Shown here in pieces: positions 8,462-18,105 of a stretch of DNA of 64,000 nt (positions within the stretch are counted from its first letter, which is position 1; each line of letters opens with the position of its first letter). A program made the translations under genes and the position numbers. The DNA comes from UBA7985 sp965658725 (GTDB taxonomy: Bacteria; Pseudomonadota; Alphaproteobacteria; UBA7985). The stretch is from the NCBI GenBank assembly GCA_965658725.1, contig CBFHUI010000002.1:10952-74951 (forward strand), given 5' to 3'. A model generated the notes under the pieces. That model was not told the DNA's origin and made no database searches. It saw nothing but the letters and a program-made list of their open reading frames with translations.

Positions 8462-9136
8462 TTAGAGACTTGAATGCACGGTGTCGTTCAGAAACGCCGT
8501 CAGGTCCAATACAGAATGGTCAATGAAGCCATCCCCATCCTCAAGGCCCATGTTCCCCCAAGCCGTATCGGTCACAATGTGGGCGGTCGCCATGCCCAGT
8601 GTCTTTGCCGTCCGCAGGTTCTTGGGGCTGTCTTCAAAGAAGATCGAGCGGGTCGGATCGACCTCGTGCTCCGCAAAGAAAGTCTCAAAGGCGATCGGGC
8701 GCGGCTTGGGCTTAAAGTCGATGGTTCGGATGTCTGCGATGGCTTCAAAGGCATCGGGCTTGAAGCCGAGTTGGTCGAGACAGGCCTCCGCGTGTTCCTT
8801 GAAACCATTGGTAAACACCAGCACGCGGCCCGGCAGTCGGTCCACAGCGTCGACGAGCGCGGGGCTATGCGGAATGCGGCCGTAGTCGACCTGCATCAGA
8901 AACCGCGCGTAAGCGTCCACGTCGATCCCGCACTCGGCCACCAGTCCCGACAGCGTGGTCCCGTATTCGAGGAACAAGCGCCGCTGCTCCAGCTTTGCGT
9001 CAGCCAGCGGGATATCCATGGTCTCCGCCACATAGAGGCCCATGCGCTCTGCGATCTGCGGGAAGAAATTCGAACTCGCGGGATAGAGCGTGTCGTCGAG
9101 GTCGAAGACCCACGTGTCAATGGTCGAAAAAGGCAT
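8462..9136 (-). CDS. HAD-family pyrimidine 5'-nucleotidase
   Basis: A 224-residue haloacid-dehalogenase hydrolase. Motif I is WVFDLDDTLYP (nucleophile Asp near residue 11), motif II VLVFTNG, motif III the Lys in DFKPKPRP, and motif IV FFEDSPKNL. This is the form of the pyrimidine 5'-nucleotidase (SDT1-like) family, commonly encoded next to dapD in alphaproteobacteria. It would dephosphorylate UMP/CMP-type substrates in the cytoplasm; the substrate is from family knowledge, not from the sequence. It lies 44 bases upstream of dapD on the same strand. Confidence 0.88.
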   Translation of the reverse strand: MPFSTIDTWVFDLDDTLYPASSNFFPQIAERMGLYVAETMDIPLADAKLEQRRLFLEYGTTLSGLVAECGIDVDAYARFLMQVDYGRIPHSPALVDAVDRLPGRVLVFTNGFKEHAEACLDQLGFKPDAFEAIADIRTIDFKPKPRPIAFETFFAEHEVDPTRSIFFEDSPKNLRTAKTLGMATAHIVTDTAWGNMGLEDGDGFIDHSVLDLTAFLNDTVHSSL

Positions 9137-9296
9137 GGTGCGCGTCTCTGCTGCTTCTGTCTGCCTTGGATGAACGCTCTGCTTGCATTTGCCAAGTCCA
9201 AGGGACGGGAAAATTAATCCCCGACTCTGCGATTTTTGGTCGCTCGAATCGGCTAAATGCTTTAAATTATGCGACTAATTGCGACAGGAGACGGTT

Positions 9297-12200
9297 TTGA
9301 CTGAATCGCGTTTGGATAGTTCGCTCGGTTTTTGGAGCGGATGGCGGCGGTATGCGCTGGCCTTGGGGGCTTTGCTCTTCCTGTTTGCTCTGTTGTTTTG
9401 GGCTTTTGCAGAACTAAACCGCCACAACAAGAACATCCAGACCGGGGGTAACAACTCGCCTTTCTGGCGCATCGGCGAGGTCGAAACCGCTCTCTTGCGC
9501 TACATCAACGCTATGGATCTCTATCGCTCGCTTGACCCGGAAAGCTCCCCGGTCGCGGTGGTGGACTCCTACGAAGTCCTGCTCAGCCGCGTCTCCCTGT
9601 TCCAAAACGCCGAGAACATGCGCGCGGTCGCTGAGATCGACGGCGCGGCGACTTCTTTGAACGCGCTCTATGGTGAGCTGATTAACTTGCAGCCGCAAAT
9701 GGAGCTCCTCGCCGCCAACGGCCTCACGGGCGGACAGATCAAGGCCGTGCGCGAGTCCATGAACGGGTTCGCTTGGGAGTTCAGCGGCTATCCAAGAGAG
9801 GCTATGGCGGTGCAGGAGCGGTTGATCACCGACGTGCAGCGCAAGGTGCGGAATACCTACAACCTACTGGCCATCATCTTTCTCTTCATTGTCGCGACGG
9901 GCGGCATCATCGCCTTTTTCGTTTTCCGCGAACGCAGTCTGGCGATCGAGACGCAGAACTATCTGGCTACCGCGATCGAGACCATGCCTGATGCCTTCGC
10001 GCTCTACGACGCGGAAGACCGCCTTGTGCTGTCCAACCAGCGCTTTCGGCAGAATCACGGCATGACGTTGGATGAGGCGCAAAGCGGTCCGGCCTTCACC
10101 GCGTTGCTCAAGCGCGATCTGGCCGCTCAGCGGTTCCCCGCTGCCGCTGACAACGGTCAGGCGTGGCTCAACAAGCGTGTCGCTCGACACACCAATCCAA
10201 CCGCTCCTTTCGAAGAACCCTTCATGCGCGATCGTTGGCTGCAAATCGCAGAGCGCCGGACGCGGCGGGGAGAGGTCGTCTCGATTGCCACGGACATCAC
10301 CCAGCTAAAGCGTCGCGAGTTTGAGCTGGAGGAATCCACCCTGCGCTTCCGCCAGCTTGCCGAAGCGTCTTTTGATGGGATTGTCGTCGTTGAAGACCGC
10401 CGGATTAGCCGCTTTAACGACCATGTCAGCGATATTTTCGGCTGGGAGCCGTCGGCGCTGCAGGGGGAAGTGATTGACATTCTTTTTGCGCCCGGCGCTG
10501 AAGAGGTCTGGAACACCGCACTGGACAACGAGGCCTTACGCACGCGGGAGACGCTCGCCAAGCACCGCGACGGGCACGTCTTTAACGTCGAACTGTCCTC
10601 TCGCACGATTATGCAGGGTGAAGATGGGTCAGAGATCGTCTTCTCCATCCGCGATATCTCCGAGCGCAAGCAGGCAGAAACCGAAATGCGCGCTGCGAAG
10701 GACGCTGCCGAGGCTGGGTCACGCGCGAAATCGGACTTCCTGGCCATGATGAGCCACGAAATTCGAACGCCGATGAATGCCATCATGGGCATGACCACCA
10801 TGCTGATGAAGTCGGACCTCGACCCTCAGCAGAAAGCCTTTGCAGCCACGGCGCAAGATTCAGCGGAAGGCTTGCTGGTCATCCTCAACGACCTGCTCGA
10901 TCTCTCCAAGCTCGAAGCCGGCAAGCTGAACTTCGAAGAAGCGAACTTCGACCTGCCCGAGCTGGCGCGCGGCGTGATGGAGTTGCTTTCCTCGCATGCG
11001 GATGAAAAGGGCCTGGCGGTTCATGGCGACTGGCACGACCTATCCCACCCGCGGGTCAAAGGCGATCCGACGCGGGTGCGGCAGCTGCTGCTGAACCTGC
11101 TTGGTAACGCGATCAAGTTCACTGAAGAGGGCAATGTCACCCTGCGGATCAGTCAGGAGACCCCGGCTGAAACCGGTCGCATTGGAACCTTTGTTGAAGT
11201 GATCGACACCGGAATTGGGATCTCGCGCGAGCAGCAAGACCGGCTCTTTGTGCCCTTCACTCAGGCGGATGAAACCGTCAGCCGCCGCTTTGGCGGGACC
11301 GGGCTGGGTCTGGCGATCTGCCGACGATTGGTCGATGCCATGGGTGGTGAGATCGGTGTTGCGTCCGAAGAGGGTAAGGGCGCGACGTTCTGGTTCCGCT
11401 TGGAATTCGACGCGGCCACCGGCGAAACGATCACAGCGGTAGCCGAGGGCGAGCACGACCATCTCAAGTCCGCTGCCCGCTCAACCACCAGCGTTCAGCC
11501 TACCGCAATGGCCGCTAAGCCAAGGGACGCAGCACCTGGGCTAAACCGCGTTCTCCTCGTCGAAGACAGCCCCACAAATCGCAGCGTTGTTGAAGCCTTC
11601 CTCGAAGGTCTGCCGATCGAGTTGGACATGGCCGAGAACGGCAAGGAGGGTCTCGAGAAGGCGGCCGAGACGGTCTACGATCTGATCCTGATGGACATGG
11701 CCATGCCGGTTATGGACGGTCTGACGGCGGCTCAAGAAATTCGCAAACTGCCGGGCCAGTCCGGTAAAACGCCGATCGTCGCGTTGACCGCGAATGCCAT
11801 GGCGAGCGACCGGGACCGGTGCCTTGCCGCTGGAATGAACGACTACTTGGCTAAACCTCTGAAGCTTGATGCGCTGGTGCGGCTGGTCTCGCAATGGCTG
11901 GCGCTGGACGAGGATCAGAGCGACGAGCCGACGGCGCCCGTTCCCGCTGACCGCGGCGGTTGGGATGCGTTGGAAGAGACAGCGAGCGATGGGGTGGAAG
12001 AGGCAGACCCCGCCGAGGCTCGCGGGGAGATGGAAGCGGGTAAGCCGTCTAATAATGACGGTTACGACCTTGAAATCCGCGCCCGTGCCGAGCGTGCAAT
12101 CGCGGCGAGCCTGACCCACGCCACAGCCAGCGACGGCGCCGGCACGCCTGAGTCTGCTGCTGAGATGCTTATCGACGAAGCCGTGCTCGACCAGATGCGC

Positions 12201-12530
12201 GCAGACACGGGCGACGACATTGTCAGCATGCTGGTAACGTCCTTCCTCGAAGAACTCAGCGACCGCTTGCCCAAGGTGTCGGAGCTGTGTGAAGCCGAGA
12301 ATTGGACCGAGCTGCGTCATGAAGCCCATACCATTAAGGGTTCCGCTGCGACCTTTGGCGCGGCAGCACTCTCAAAAGCAGCGAAAAGAATCGAGGTTGC
12401 TTGTGATGACCGTGAATTTGACGCGGCGAAGCGCGATGTTGAGGCCTTTCCTGGGCTGGCACAAAAAACCCGCGATTCGCTGATCAAGACCCTGAAATTG
12501 CAGCTTCCGAGCAAGAAAGCTGCAGCCTGA
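9297..12530 (+). CDS. Hybrid sensor histidine kinase (PAS-PAS-HisKA-HATPase-REC-Hpt)
   Basis: A 1077-residue membrane kinase. Two membrane helices (about 19-41 and 191-212) bracket a ~150-residue periplasmic sensor. Then come two PAS domains (about 228-340 and 348-460), HisKA with SHEIRTPMN (H487), an HATPase domain (LLNLLGNAIKFTEEG, DTGIGIS, GGTGLGLAI), a receiver domain (phospho-acceptor D800 in LMDMAMPVMDG) and a C-terminal Hpt domain with HTIKGSAATFG (H1011). All phosphorelay residues are present. I chose the TTG at 9297, six bases after an AGGAG; a TTG at 9279 is the alternative. No partner response regulator is encoded nearby, so the output is unknown. Confidence 0.93.
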   Translation: MTESRLDSSLGFWSGWRRYALALGALLFLFALLFWAFAELNRHNKNIQTGGNNSPFWRIGEVETALLRYINAMDLYRSLDPESSPVAVVDSYEVLLSRVSLFQNAENMRAVAEIDGAATSLNALYGELINLQPQMELLAANGLTGGQIKAVRESMNGFAWEFSGYPREAMAVQERLITDVQRKVRNTYNLLAIIFLFIVATGGIIAFFVFRERSLAIETQNYLATAIETMPDAFALYDAEDRLVLSNQRFRQNHGMTLDEAQSGPAFTALLKRDLAAQRFPAAADNGQAWLNKRVARHTNPTAPFEEPFMRDRWLQIAERRTRRGEVVSIATDITQLKRREFELEESTLRFRQLAEASFDGIVVVEDRRISRFNDHVSDIFGWEPSALQGEVIDILFAPGAEEVWNTALDNEALRTRETLAKHRDGHVFNVELSSRTIMQGEDGSEIVFSIRDISERKQAETEMRAAKDAAEAGSRAKSDFLAMMSHEIRTPMNAIMGMTTMLMKSDLDPQQKAFAATAQDSAEGLLVILNDLLDLSKLEAGKLNFEEANFDLPELARGVMELLSSHADEKGLAVHGDWHDLSHPRVKGDPTRVRQLLLNLLGNAIKFTEEGNVTLRISQETPAETGRIGTFVEVIDTGIGISREQQDRLFVPFTQADETVSRRFGGTGLGLAICRRLVDAMGGEIGVASEEGKGATFWFRLEFDAATGETITAVAEGEHDHLKSAARSTTSVQPTAMAAKPRDAAPGLNRVLLVEDSPTNRSVVEAFLEGLPIELDMAENGKEGLEKAAETVYDLILMDMAMPVMDGLTAAQEIRKLPGQSGKTPIVALTANAMASDRDRCLAAGMNDYLAKPLKLDALVRLVSQWLALDEDQSDEPTAPVPADRGGWDALEETASDGVEEADPAEARGEMEAGKPSNNDGYDLEIRARAERAIAASLTHATASDGAGTPESAAEMLIDEAVLDQMRADTGDDIVSMLVTSFLEELSDRLPKVSELCEAENWTELRHEAHTIKGSAATFGAAALSKAAKRIEVACDDREFDAAKRDVEAFPGLAQKTRDSLIKTLKLQLPSKKAAA

Positions 12531-12696
12531 TTCTTTGAAAGTGGCGTCTTTTGGCGCCAGATTGCCGAAAATCAACGCCTTTACTTCGTTTTTCTCTATA
12601 CCACTTCAAGGATGATCCCGAGTGAGATCGCAGACACAGGATGCCAAGCGGCCCCTGACTGTCAGACCTCCACGAACAAAATAGGGGCCTCAGGAA
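12531..12696 (+). promoter_or_regulatory. folE leader with a stem near the start codon
   Basis: The spacer between the kinase and folE can form a stem between GGCCCCT (12650-12656) and AGGGGCC (12683-12689), ending seven bases before the folE ATG and next to its CAGGAA ribosome binding site. A shorter hairpin, TGGCG with CGCCA, lies near 12541-12560. The first could affect folE translation, but I know of no described riboswitch of this shape, and it may be chance in GC-rich DNA. Confidence 0.35.
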
Positions 12697-13365
12697 ATGG
12701 CACCTCACGAAAGTGCAGCTCTGTACGACCATGATTTGGAAATCGTTGATGACATCAGCGATACCGGCGAAGCGCACAATGTTGTTCCGCTCTCATCCCC
12801 GTCACAACCGGGCCGTACCGAAGCTGAAGCGGCGGTGAAAACGCTGATTTCTTACACCGGCGAGAATGCTGACCGGGCGGGTGTGCTCGAAACACCCAAG
12901 CGGGTGGTTAAAGCTTTCGACGAGTGGTTTGGCGGCTACAAAATCGATGCCGATGGGCTCCTGTCCAAGACTTTTGACGAGGTCGAGGGCTACCAGGACA
13001 TGGTTTTGTTGCGTGACATCCCATTCCACAGCCACTGCGAGCACCACATGGCCCCAATCGTGGGTAAGGCGCACGTTGCCTACATGCCCAAGGGCCGGGT
13101 TGTTGGTATTTCCAAGTTGGCGCGCGTCGTGGACGCCTTTGCCCGTCGCTTCCAGATCCAGGAACGCATGACCGAAGAAGTCGCTAAGACAATCGAGCGT
13201 GTGTTGGAACCGCTGGGTGTGGCTGTGGTAATTGAAGCTGAGCATCACTGCATGACCACGCGCGGGATTCACACCCATGACACGGTGATGCACACCAAGC
13301 ACCTTTCCGGCGTGTTCCGGGAAGACAGCAATCTGCGCCGCGAGTTCTTCGACGCGCTGCGTTAA
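12697..13365 (+). CDS. folE: GTP cyclohydrolase I
   Basis: A 222-residue enzyme that converts GTP to 7,8-dihydroneopterin triphosphate, the first step of folate synthesis. The zinc and catalytic motifs are intact: HSHCEHHMAPIVGKAHVAY and the later EAEHHCMTTRGI, with the two Cys and the His that bind zinc. The first ~40 residues are a variable acidic leader. It stands alone rather than with the other folate genes; folB is at about 30.5 kb in this window. Confidence 0.97.
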   Translation: MAPHESAALYDHDLEIVDDISDTGEAHNVVPLSSPSQPGRTEAEAAVKTLISYTGENADRAGVLETPKRVVKAFDEWFGGYKIDADGLLSKTFDEVEGYQDMVLLRDIPFHSHCEHHMAPIVGKAHVAYMPKGRVVGISKLARVVDAFARRFQIQERMTEEVAKTIERVLEPLGVAVVIEAEHHCMTTRGIHTHDTVMHTKHLSGVFREDSNLRREFFDALR

Positions 13366-13429
13366 GGTTGCCCTCCGCTCCATCCGACTCTAATGTCCGG
13401 CCCGTGTCTAACGGGCCGGGAGCGCCACT

Positions 13430-14875
13430 TTGGATCTGAGATCCGTTGCCAATATCGTCGGCTATCTGCTCGGTATTCTCGCGTTCGCCATGCTGGTTCC
13501 TGCCGGCTACGAACTCGTGCAAGGCAGTCCGAATTGGACCTCCTTTGTCATATCAGCGGCGATCACCGGTTTTGCCGGCATCACGCTGAGCCTGACCACC
13601 CGCACCAAAGCCCCCGTATTCTCGGTCCGCCATGCCTTTGTCTTTACGACTGTGGCGTGGGCGGCGGTCTGCTTGTTCGGGGCTCTGCCCTTTGTCTTTG
13701 GCGATCTGGGGCTGACACTGGGCGAGGCGGTGTTTGAGTCCACGTCCGGGATTACCACAACCGGTTCGACGGTGATGACGGGTCTGGACCTGCTCTCACC
13801 CGGTTTCCTGCTGTGGCGCGCTCTGCTTCAGTGGCTGGGTGGGGTCGGTATCGTTGTCACAGCAATGAGCCTGCTCCCTGCGCTGCAGATCGGCGGCATG
13901 CAGCTGTTCCGAACGGAGTCGTTTGAGCAGACGGAAAAGCTACTGCCGCGGGCGGGTGAACTGTCGCTCAAAATTATTCAGGTGTACGTCTTCCTGACTG
14001 TGCTGGCCGGAGTGACCTACGCCATCTTGGGCATGTCGCCCTTTGACGCCGCCGTGCACGCCATGACGTCGATCGCCACCGGGGGTTTCAGCAATCATGA
14101 CAGCAGTTTCGCGCACTTTGAGAGCGCGGCCATCGAGGGCGCAGCGATTGTGTTCATGTTGATGGGCTCGCTGCCCTTCCTGCTCTACATCCGGCTTTCA
14201 AGACGGGAGCTGGGTGCTCTGCGCGGGGACAGCCAGATCTGGACCTTCTTTGCGCTGGTCGCCGTGGGGGTTGCGCTGCTGACGCTTTGGCAGGTTATCA
14301 CCTCGACCGCACCGCTGCCGCAGGCTCTGCGTCACGCCGCCTTTAACACCACATCGATCATCACCGGCACGGGCTATGCCAGTGCCGACTACTCCGCCTG
14401 GGGCGCGTTCCCGAATGCCCTGCTGCTCGTGGCCATGTTCATCGGCGGCTGTGCCGGGTCCACGTCTTGCGGGATCAAGATTTTCCGGTTCCAAGTGCTC
14501 TACATCACCTCCGTCGCCCAGGTCCGCCGTCTGGCTGAGCCGCGCCGGGTCCGGGTGACCTACTACAACCGTAAGCCGCTCACCGACGAAGTCGCTGAGT
14601 CCGTGCAGGTGTTCTTCTTCCTGTTTATTCTGACTTTTGGCGTGCTGGCTGCCGCCTTGGGATTCATGGGGCTGGATATGGTGACGGCGATTTCTTCGGC
14701 CGCAACCGCCGTTGCGAACGTCGGTCCCGGACTGGGCCCAATGGTTGGCCCGTCCTCGACCTTTGCTGGGCTGCCCGAAGGTGCGAAATGGCTGATGGCA
14801 GCGGGCATGCTGCTGGGGCGGTTGGAGCTGTTCTCGGTGCTTGTCCTGCTGGTCCCAAGCTTCTGGCGCGAGTAG
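13430..14875 (+). CDS. trkH: TrkH-family potassium uptake protein
   Basis: A 481-residue inner-membrane protein with about ten hydrophobic segments and the four pore-loop repeats of the Trk/Ktr family: ESTSGITTTGSTVMTGLD, HAMTSIATGGFSNHDSS, FNTTSIITGTGYASADYS and AATAVANVGPGLGP. Each carries the Gly that lines the selectivity filter. It takes up K+ together with a cytoplasmic TrkA subunit not seen here. The start is a TTG at 13430 about nine bases after a GGGAG; a Met 21 codons in is the alternative. It is 64 bases after folE and may share its transcript. Confidence 0.92.
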   Translation: MDLRSVANIVGYLLGILAFAMLVPAGYELVQGSPNWTSFVISAAITGFAGITLSLTTRTKAPVFSVRHAFVFTTVAWAAVCLFGALPFVFGDLGLTLGEAVFESTSGITTTGSTVMTGLDLLSPGFLLWRALLQWLGGVGIVVTAMSLLPALQIGGMQLFRTESFEQTEKLLPRAGELSLKIIQVYVFLTVLAGVTYAILGMSPFDAAVHAMTSIATGGFSNHDSSFAHFESAAIEGAAIVFMLMGSLPFLLYIRLSRRELGALRGDSQIWTFFALVAVGVALLTLWQVITSTAPLPQALRHAAFNTTSIITGTGYASADYSAWGAFPNALLLVAMFIGGCAGSTSCGIKIFRFQVLYITSVAQVRRLAEPRRVRVTYYNRKPLTDEVAESVQVFFFLFILTFGVLAAALGFMGLDMVTAISSAATAVANVGPGLGPMVGPSSTFAGLPEGAKWLMAAGMLLGRLELFSVLVLLVPSFWRE

Positions 14876-14879
14876 CGGC

Positions 14880-15803
14880 TTACTGCAGCGTGACGTCGAG
14901 GTCGTCGGGCGTGAAGGCGTAGGTGGTGTTGCAGAACTCGCACGTGGAGCGCACCGCACCATCGACAAAGCAATCCGCCAGCTCTTCCGCGCTCAGCGAC
15001 AGCAAAACCGTCTTCAAACGATCCTCTGAACACTGGCAACTGTGCCGTAGAGCTTGCGTCTCTGACACCCGCACGCCGTCTTCGTGGAACAGGCGGTAGA
15101 GCAGGGTTTCGGCTGGCAGGTTCGGGTCCGTCAGCTCCTCCCGTTTGACGGAGCCGATAAAGGCCAGCGCCCGGTCCCACGCTTCGCGCGCCGCTTCGCC
15201 ATCCGCCAGTTCCCCTTCGCCGCCGATCTCGGGCAAGCGCTGGGCGAGGATTGCTCCGGCGCGCCACTGTCCGGCCGGATCCTGATCAGCCGCAACACGA
15301 ACGATCATGTCAACTTGATCGGATTGGGCAAAATAGTGCTGGATGCACGCGGCGAGGGTGTCGCCGCTGAGGTCTACGATCCCTTGATAGCGCTCGGTAT
15401 ACTGGCCCTGATCAACGGTGAAGGCGATGTAGCCGGTGCCGACCAGCGAGCGGAAATCGTGCATGCTCAGCGCGGCGTAGGCCTCTTCATCGAACTGCGC
15501 ATAGCCACGCAAGTCACCGTCGGTTGTCACGTCAGCGACCAGCATGCCAACGGGTCCGTTGGACTGAGTCTGCAAGATCAGCTTGCCGTCAAACTTCAGC
15601 GAGGACGCCATGGCCGCCGCCAAGGCCGCCGCTTCGGCCAGCAGCGCCGCAATCGGGGCTGGGTAGTTGTGCACCGACGCGATGCCGTCCACGGTGGTCC
15701 CCAGCCGTACAACCCGGCCAGAGATGTCCGTGCCGTGGACCATGTAGGGCAAGGCCATGTTGTCGGCCAGGCTGGCGTGCGGGTCCAGGCTGATGGAGGT
15801 CAT
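14880..15803 (-). CDS. hslO: Redox-regulated chaperone Hsp33
   Basis: A 307-residue holdase that is activated when oxidants release its zinc. The C-terminal redox switch is complete: a CQC motif (CxC) and, about 30 residues later, CEFC (CxxC), in a short domain ending TPDDLDVTLQ. The N-terminal domain has the expected YMVHGTDISGRVVRLG opening. The ATG at 15803 is supported by an AGGAAA; the frame continues to 15866 but that would overlap argF. It is 41 bases downstream of argF on the same strand. Confidence 0.95.
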   Translation of the reverse strand: MTSISLDPHASLADNMALPYMVHGTDISGRVVRLGTTVDGIASVHNYPAPIAALLAEAAALAAAMASSLKFDGKLILQTQSNGPVGMLVADVTTDGDLRGYAQFDEEAYAALSMHDFRSLVGTGYIAFTVDQGQYTERYQGIVDLSGDTLAACIQHYFAQSDQVDMIVRVAADQDPAGQWRAGAILAQRLPEIGGEGELADGEAAREAWDRALAFIGSVKREELTDPNLPAETLLYRLFHEDGVRVSETQALRHSCQCSEDRLKTVLLSLSAEELADCFVDGAVRSTCEFCNTTYAFTPDDLDVTLQ

Positions 15804-15844
15804 GGGGCTTTCCTGCTTGCTTGTCAGTGCGTGCGTTAGGGGCG

Positions 15845-16750
15845 CTAGCCGAGCGCGCCCATACACCAGGCGAGAACAGCTTTCTGTGCATGTAAGCGGT
15901 TTTCCGCCTCATCAAAGACCACCGATTGCGGACCATCCATGACCGCAGAGGTCACCTCTTCTTCCCGGTGGGCCGGCAGACAGTGCATGAAGATCGCCTT
16001 TGGGTCCGCCTGCGCCATCAGTGCATCGTTGACCTGAAACGGGGCGAGCATGTTGTGGCGGTTTTCTGCGTCGGTGTCGCCCATACTGACCCACGTGTCG
16101 GCAAAGACAGCATCCGCGCCGCGCACGGCGTCTTCCGCGCTGGTCGTCAGCGTCACAGCATCGCCAGCGTAAGCGACAGATTCGGCGGGAGGGGTCAGCT
16201 CCGGGGGTGTGCCGATGCGGGCGTGAAAGCCGAACTGCCGCGCCGCTTCCATCAGCGACACCGCTACGTTGTTGCCATCCCCGACCCAGGCCAAAGTAGA
16301 CCCGGCAATATCGCCCTTGTGCTCCTCATAGGTCATGACGTCGGCCATGAGCTGACAGGGATGCGAGCGGTCGGTCAGGCCGTTGATCACGGGCACAGTC
16401 GCATGCTCGGCGAGGTCCAGCAGCATGTCGTGCGAGAAGCAGCGGATCATGATGGCATCGACGTAGCGGGATAGCACCTTGGCCGTGTCGTGCACGCTTT
16501 CACCGCGCCCGATCTGCATGTCATTGGCGTTGAGCACCACGGCTTCACCGCCCAGCTGCTTGATCGCGCACTCAAAGGATACGCGCGTCCGGGTGGAAGG
16601 CTTCTCGAAAATCATCGCCAGCGTTTTGCCGGCCAGCGGTCGCTTCTCAGAGCCAGCCGCACGGGCGGCCTTGATGGTCTTTGCGCCCTGAATGATGGAA
16701 CGGAGCTCGGTGGCGTCGACATCCTTGAGGTCGAGGAAATGGCGGGTCAT
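15845..16750 (-). CDS. argF: Ornithine carbamoyltransferase
   Basis: A 301-residue transcarbamylase that makes citrulline from ornithine and carbamoyl phosphate. The carbamoyl-phosphate motif FEKPSTRTR is near residue 50, the second binding motif HPCQ (DRSHPCQLMAD) near 130, and the ornithine-binding HCLPAHR near 265. The length is typical. It follows argD by 57 bases, so two arginine-pathway enzymes and hslO appear to be one minus-strand transcript. Confidence 0.97.
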   Translation of the reverse strand: MTRHFLDLKDVDATELRSIIQGAKTIKAARAAGSEKRPLAGKTLAMIFEKPSTRTRVSFECAIKQLGGEAVVLNANDMQIGRGESVHDTAKVLSRYVDAIMIRCFSHDMLLDLAEHATVPVINGLTDRSHPCQLMADVMTYEEHKGDIAGSTLAWVGDGNNVAVSLMEAARQFGFHARIGTPPELTPPAESVAYAGDAVTLTTSAEDAVRGADAVFADTWVSMGDTDAENRHNMLAPFQVNDALMAQADPKAIFMHCLPAHREEEVTSAVMDGPQSVVFDEAENRLHAQKAVLAWCMGALG

Positions 16751-16807
16751 GTCATGCCCTTTTTCGTTGGGTCGTTTCGGTTCGTTTGGCTTGGCTTGGC
16801 TGAAGTC

Positions 16808-18016
16808 TTAAGCACGCAAGTCAGCAGCAACAGCGCGGAAAGCATCCACGGCGCGGTCAATCTCCGCATCGCTGACAATCAGGGGCGGAAGCACGCGCAC
16901 AACGTTCTGACCAGCGGGGACGGTGAGCACGTGGTGGTGGTCGCGCAAGCGGTTGACGACCTCACCGCACGTGTGGGGGTCTGCGACCTTCACGCCCTGC
17001 ATTAAACCCGCGCCACGGCGCAGGCTGTAGGCGTGGGGGTTATCCTCCACCACGGTGCCCAAAGCGTCCCAAAGGCGGTTCGACGCGGCGTAGACGCGCG
17101 CCATAAAGCCCGGCTCGAGGATCACGTCGAGCACGGCACAGCCGATCCGACTGGCCAGTGGATTGCCTCCATAGGTCGTACCGTGCATGCCCGCGCTGAT
17201 CCCTGCCATGGCTTCGGTTGTCCCCATGAAGCAGCCGAGCGGAAAGCCTCCGCCGATGCCTTTGGCCACTGCGATCAGGTCAGGGTCAGCGGCGCCGTCT
17301 GCCCATTGGTGCGCAAACAGCCGGCCGGTCCGGCCCACGCCGCATTGCACCTCGTCGTAGATCAGCAGAATGCCGAACTCGTCGCAGGTCTCGCGCAGGG
17401 CCTTGAGGTAAGCGAGGTCGGCCGGCGCGATGCCGCCTTCCCCCTGAATTGGTTCAACCAGCACGGCGGCGGTCTCTTCGGTGATTGCCGCACGCAGTTC
17501 GTTCAGGTTGTTGAAGGCCACGTGGTCAAAGCCTTCTACCCGCGGCCCAAAGCCTTCGAGATGCTTGGCGTTGTTGCCAGCAGAGATCGTCGCCAGCGTG
17601 CGGCCATGAAAGGCACTGTTGGCGCCAACGATCCGATACTTCTGCGGGTTGCCGCGCAGGTGATGATAGCGCCGCGCCGCCTTGATGCAGCCTTCCAGCG
17701 CTTCTGCGCCGGAATTGGCGAAGAACACCAGATCAGCAAAGCTGTTCTCGACCAGCCGCTGGGCCAGCGTGCGCTGGTGCGGAATCTCGTAGAGGTTCGA
17801 GGTGTGCCAGAGCTTTGCGGCTTGGTCCTGTAGCGCCTCGACCAGCACCGGGTGCGAGTGCCCCAGCGCGTTCACTGCGATGCCCGAGCCGAAGTCCAGG
17901 TATCGTTGGCCGTCCGTGCTCACCAGCTCACACCCTTCGCCGCGTTCAAAGGCAATCGGCGCGCGGGCGTAGGTCGGGGCAATGTAGGGCGACGGGGCGA
18001 GGGAACCTTCGGGCAT
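16808..18016 (-). CDS. argD: Acetylornithine aminotransferase
   Basis: A 402-residue class-III PLP aminotransferase that acts on N-acetylornithine (often also on succinyl-diaminopimelate, which would serve the nearby dap genes). Visible landmarks: FANSGAEALEGCIKAAR, the Asp in LLIYDEVQCGVGRTG, and the Schiff-base Lys in AVAKGIGGGFPLG. I use the ATG at 18016 (MPEGSLAPSPYIAPTYAR); the frame opens 10 codons earlier at a TTG. It is divergent from recX, about 90 bases away. Confidence 0.95.
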   Translation of the reverse strand: MPEGSLAPSPYIAPTYARAPIAFERGEGCELVSTDGQRYLDFGSGIAVNALGHSHPVLVEALQDQAAKLWHTSNLYEIPHQRTLAQRLVENSFADLVFFANSGAEALEGCIKAARRYHHLRGNPQKYRIVGANSAFHGRTLATISAGNNAKHLEGFGPRVEGFDHVAFNNLNELRAAITEETAAVLVEPIQGEGGIAPADLAYLKALRETCDEFGILLIYDEVQCGVGRTGRLFAHQWADGAADPDLIAVAKGIGGGFPLGCFMGTTEAMAGISAGMHGTTYGGNPLASRIGCAVLDVILEPGFMARVYAASNRLWDALGTVVEDNPHAYSLRRGAGLMQGVKVADPHTCGEVVNRLRDHHHVLTVPAGQNVVRVLPPLIVSDAEIDRAVDAFRAVAADLRA

Positions 18017-18105
18017 GTGTCGAGGACTTTCAGAACCGGTGGGCAAGGGGTAGAAAAGAAAAACCCGCTGCGCGAACAGCGGGAGAAACCAGTGATTTCA
18101 ACGTT

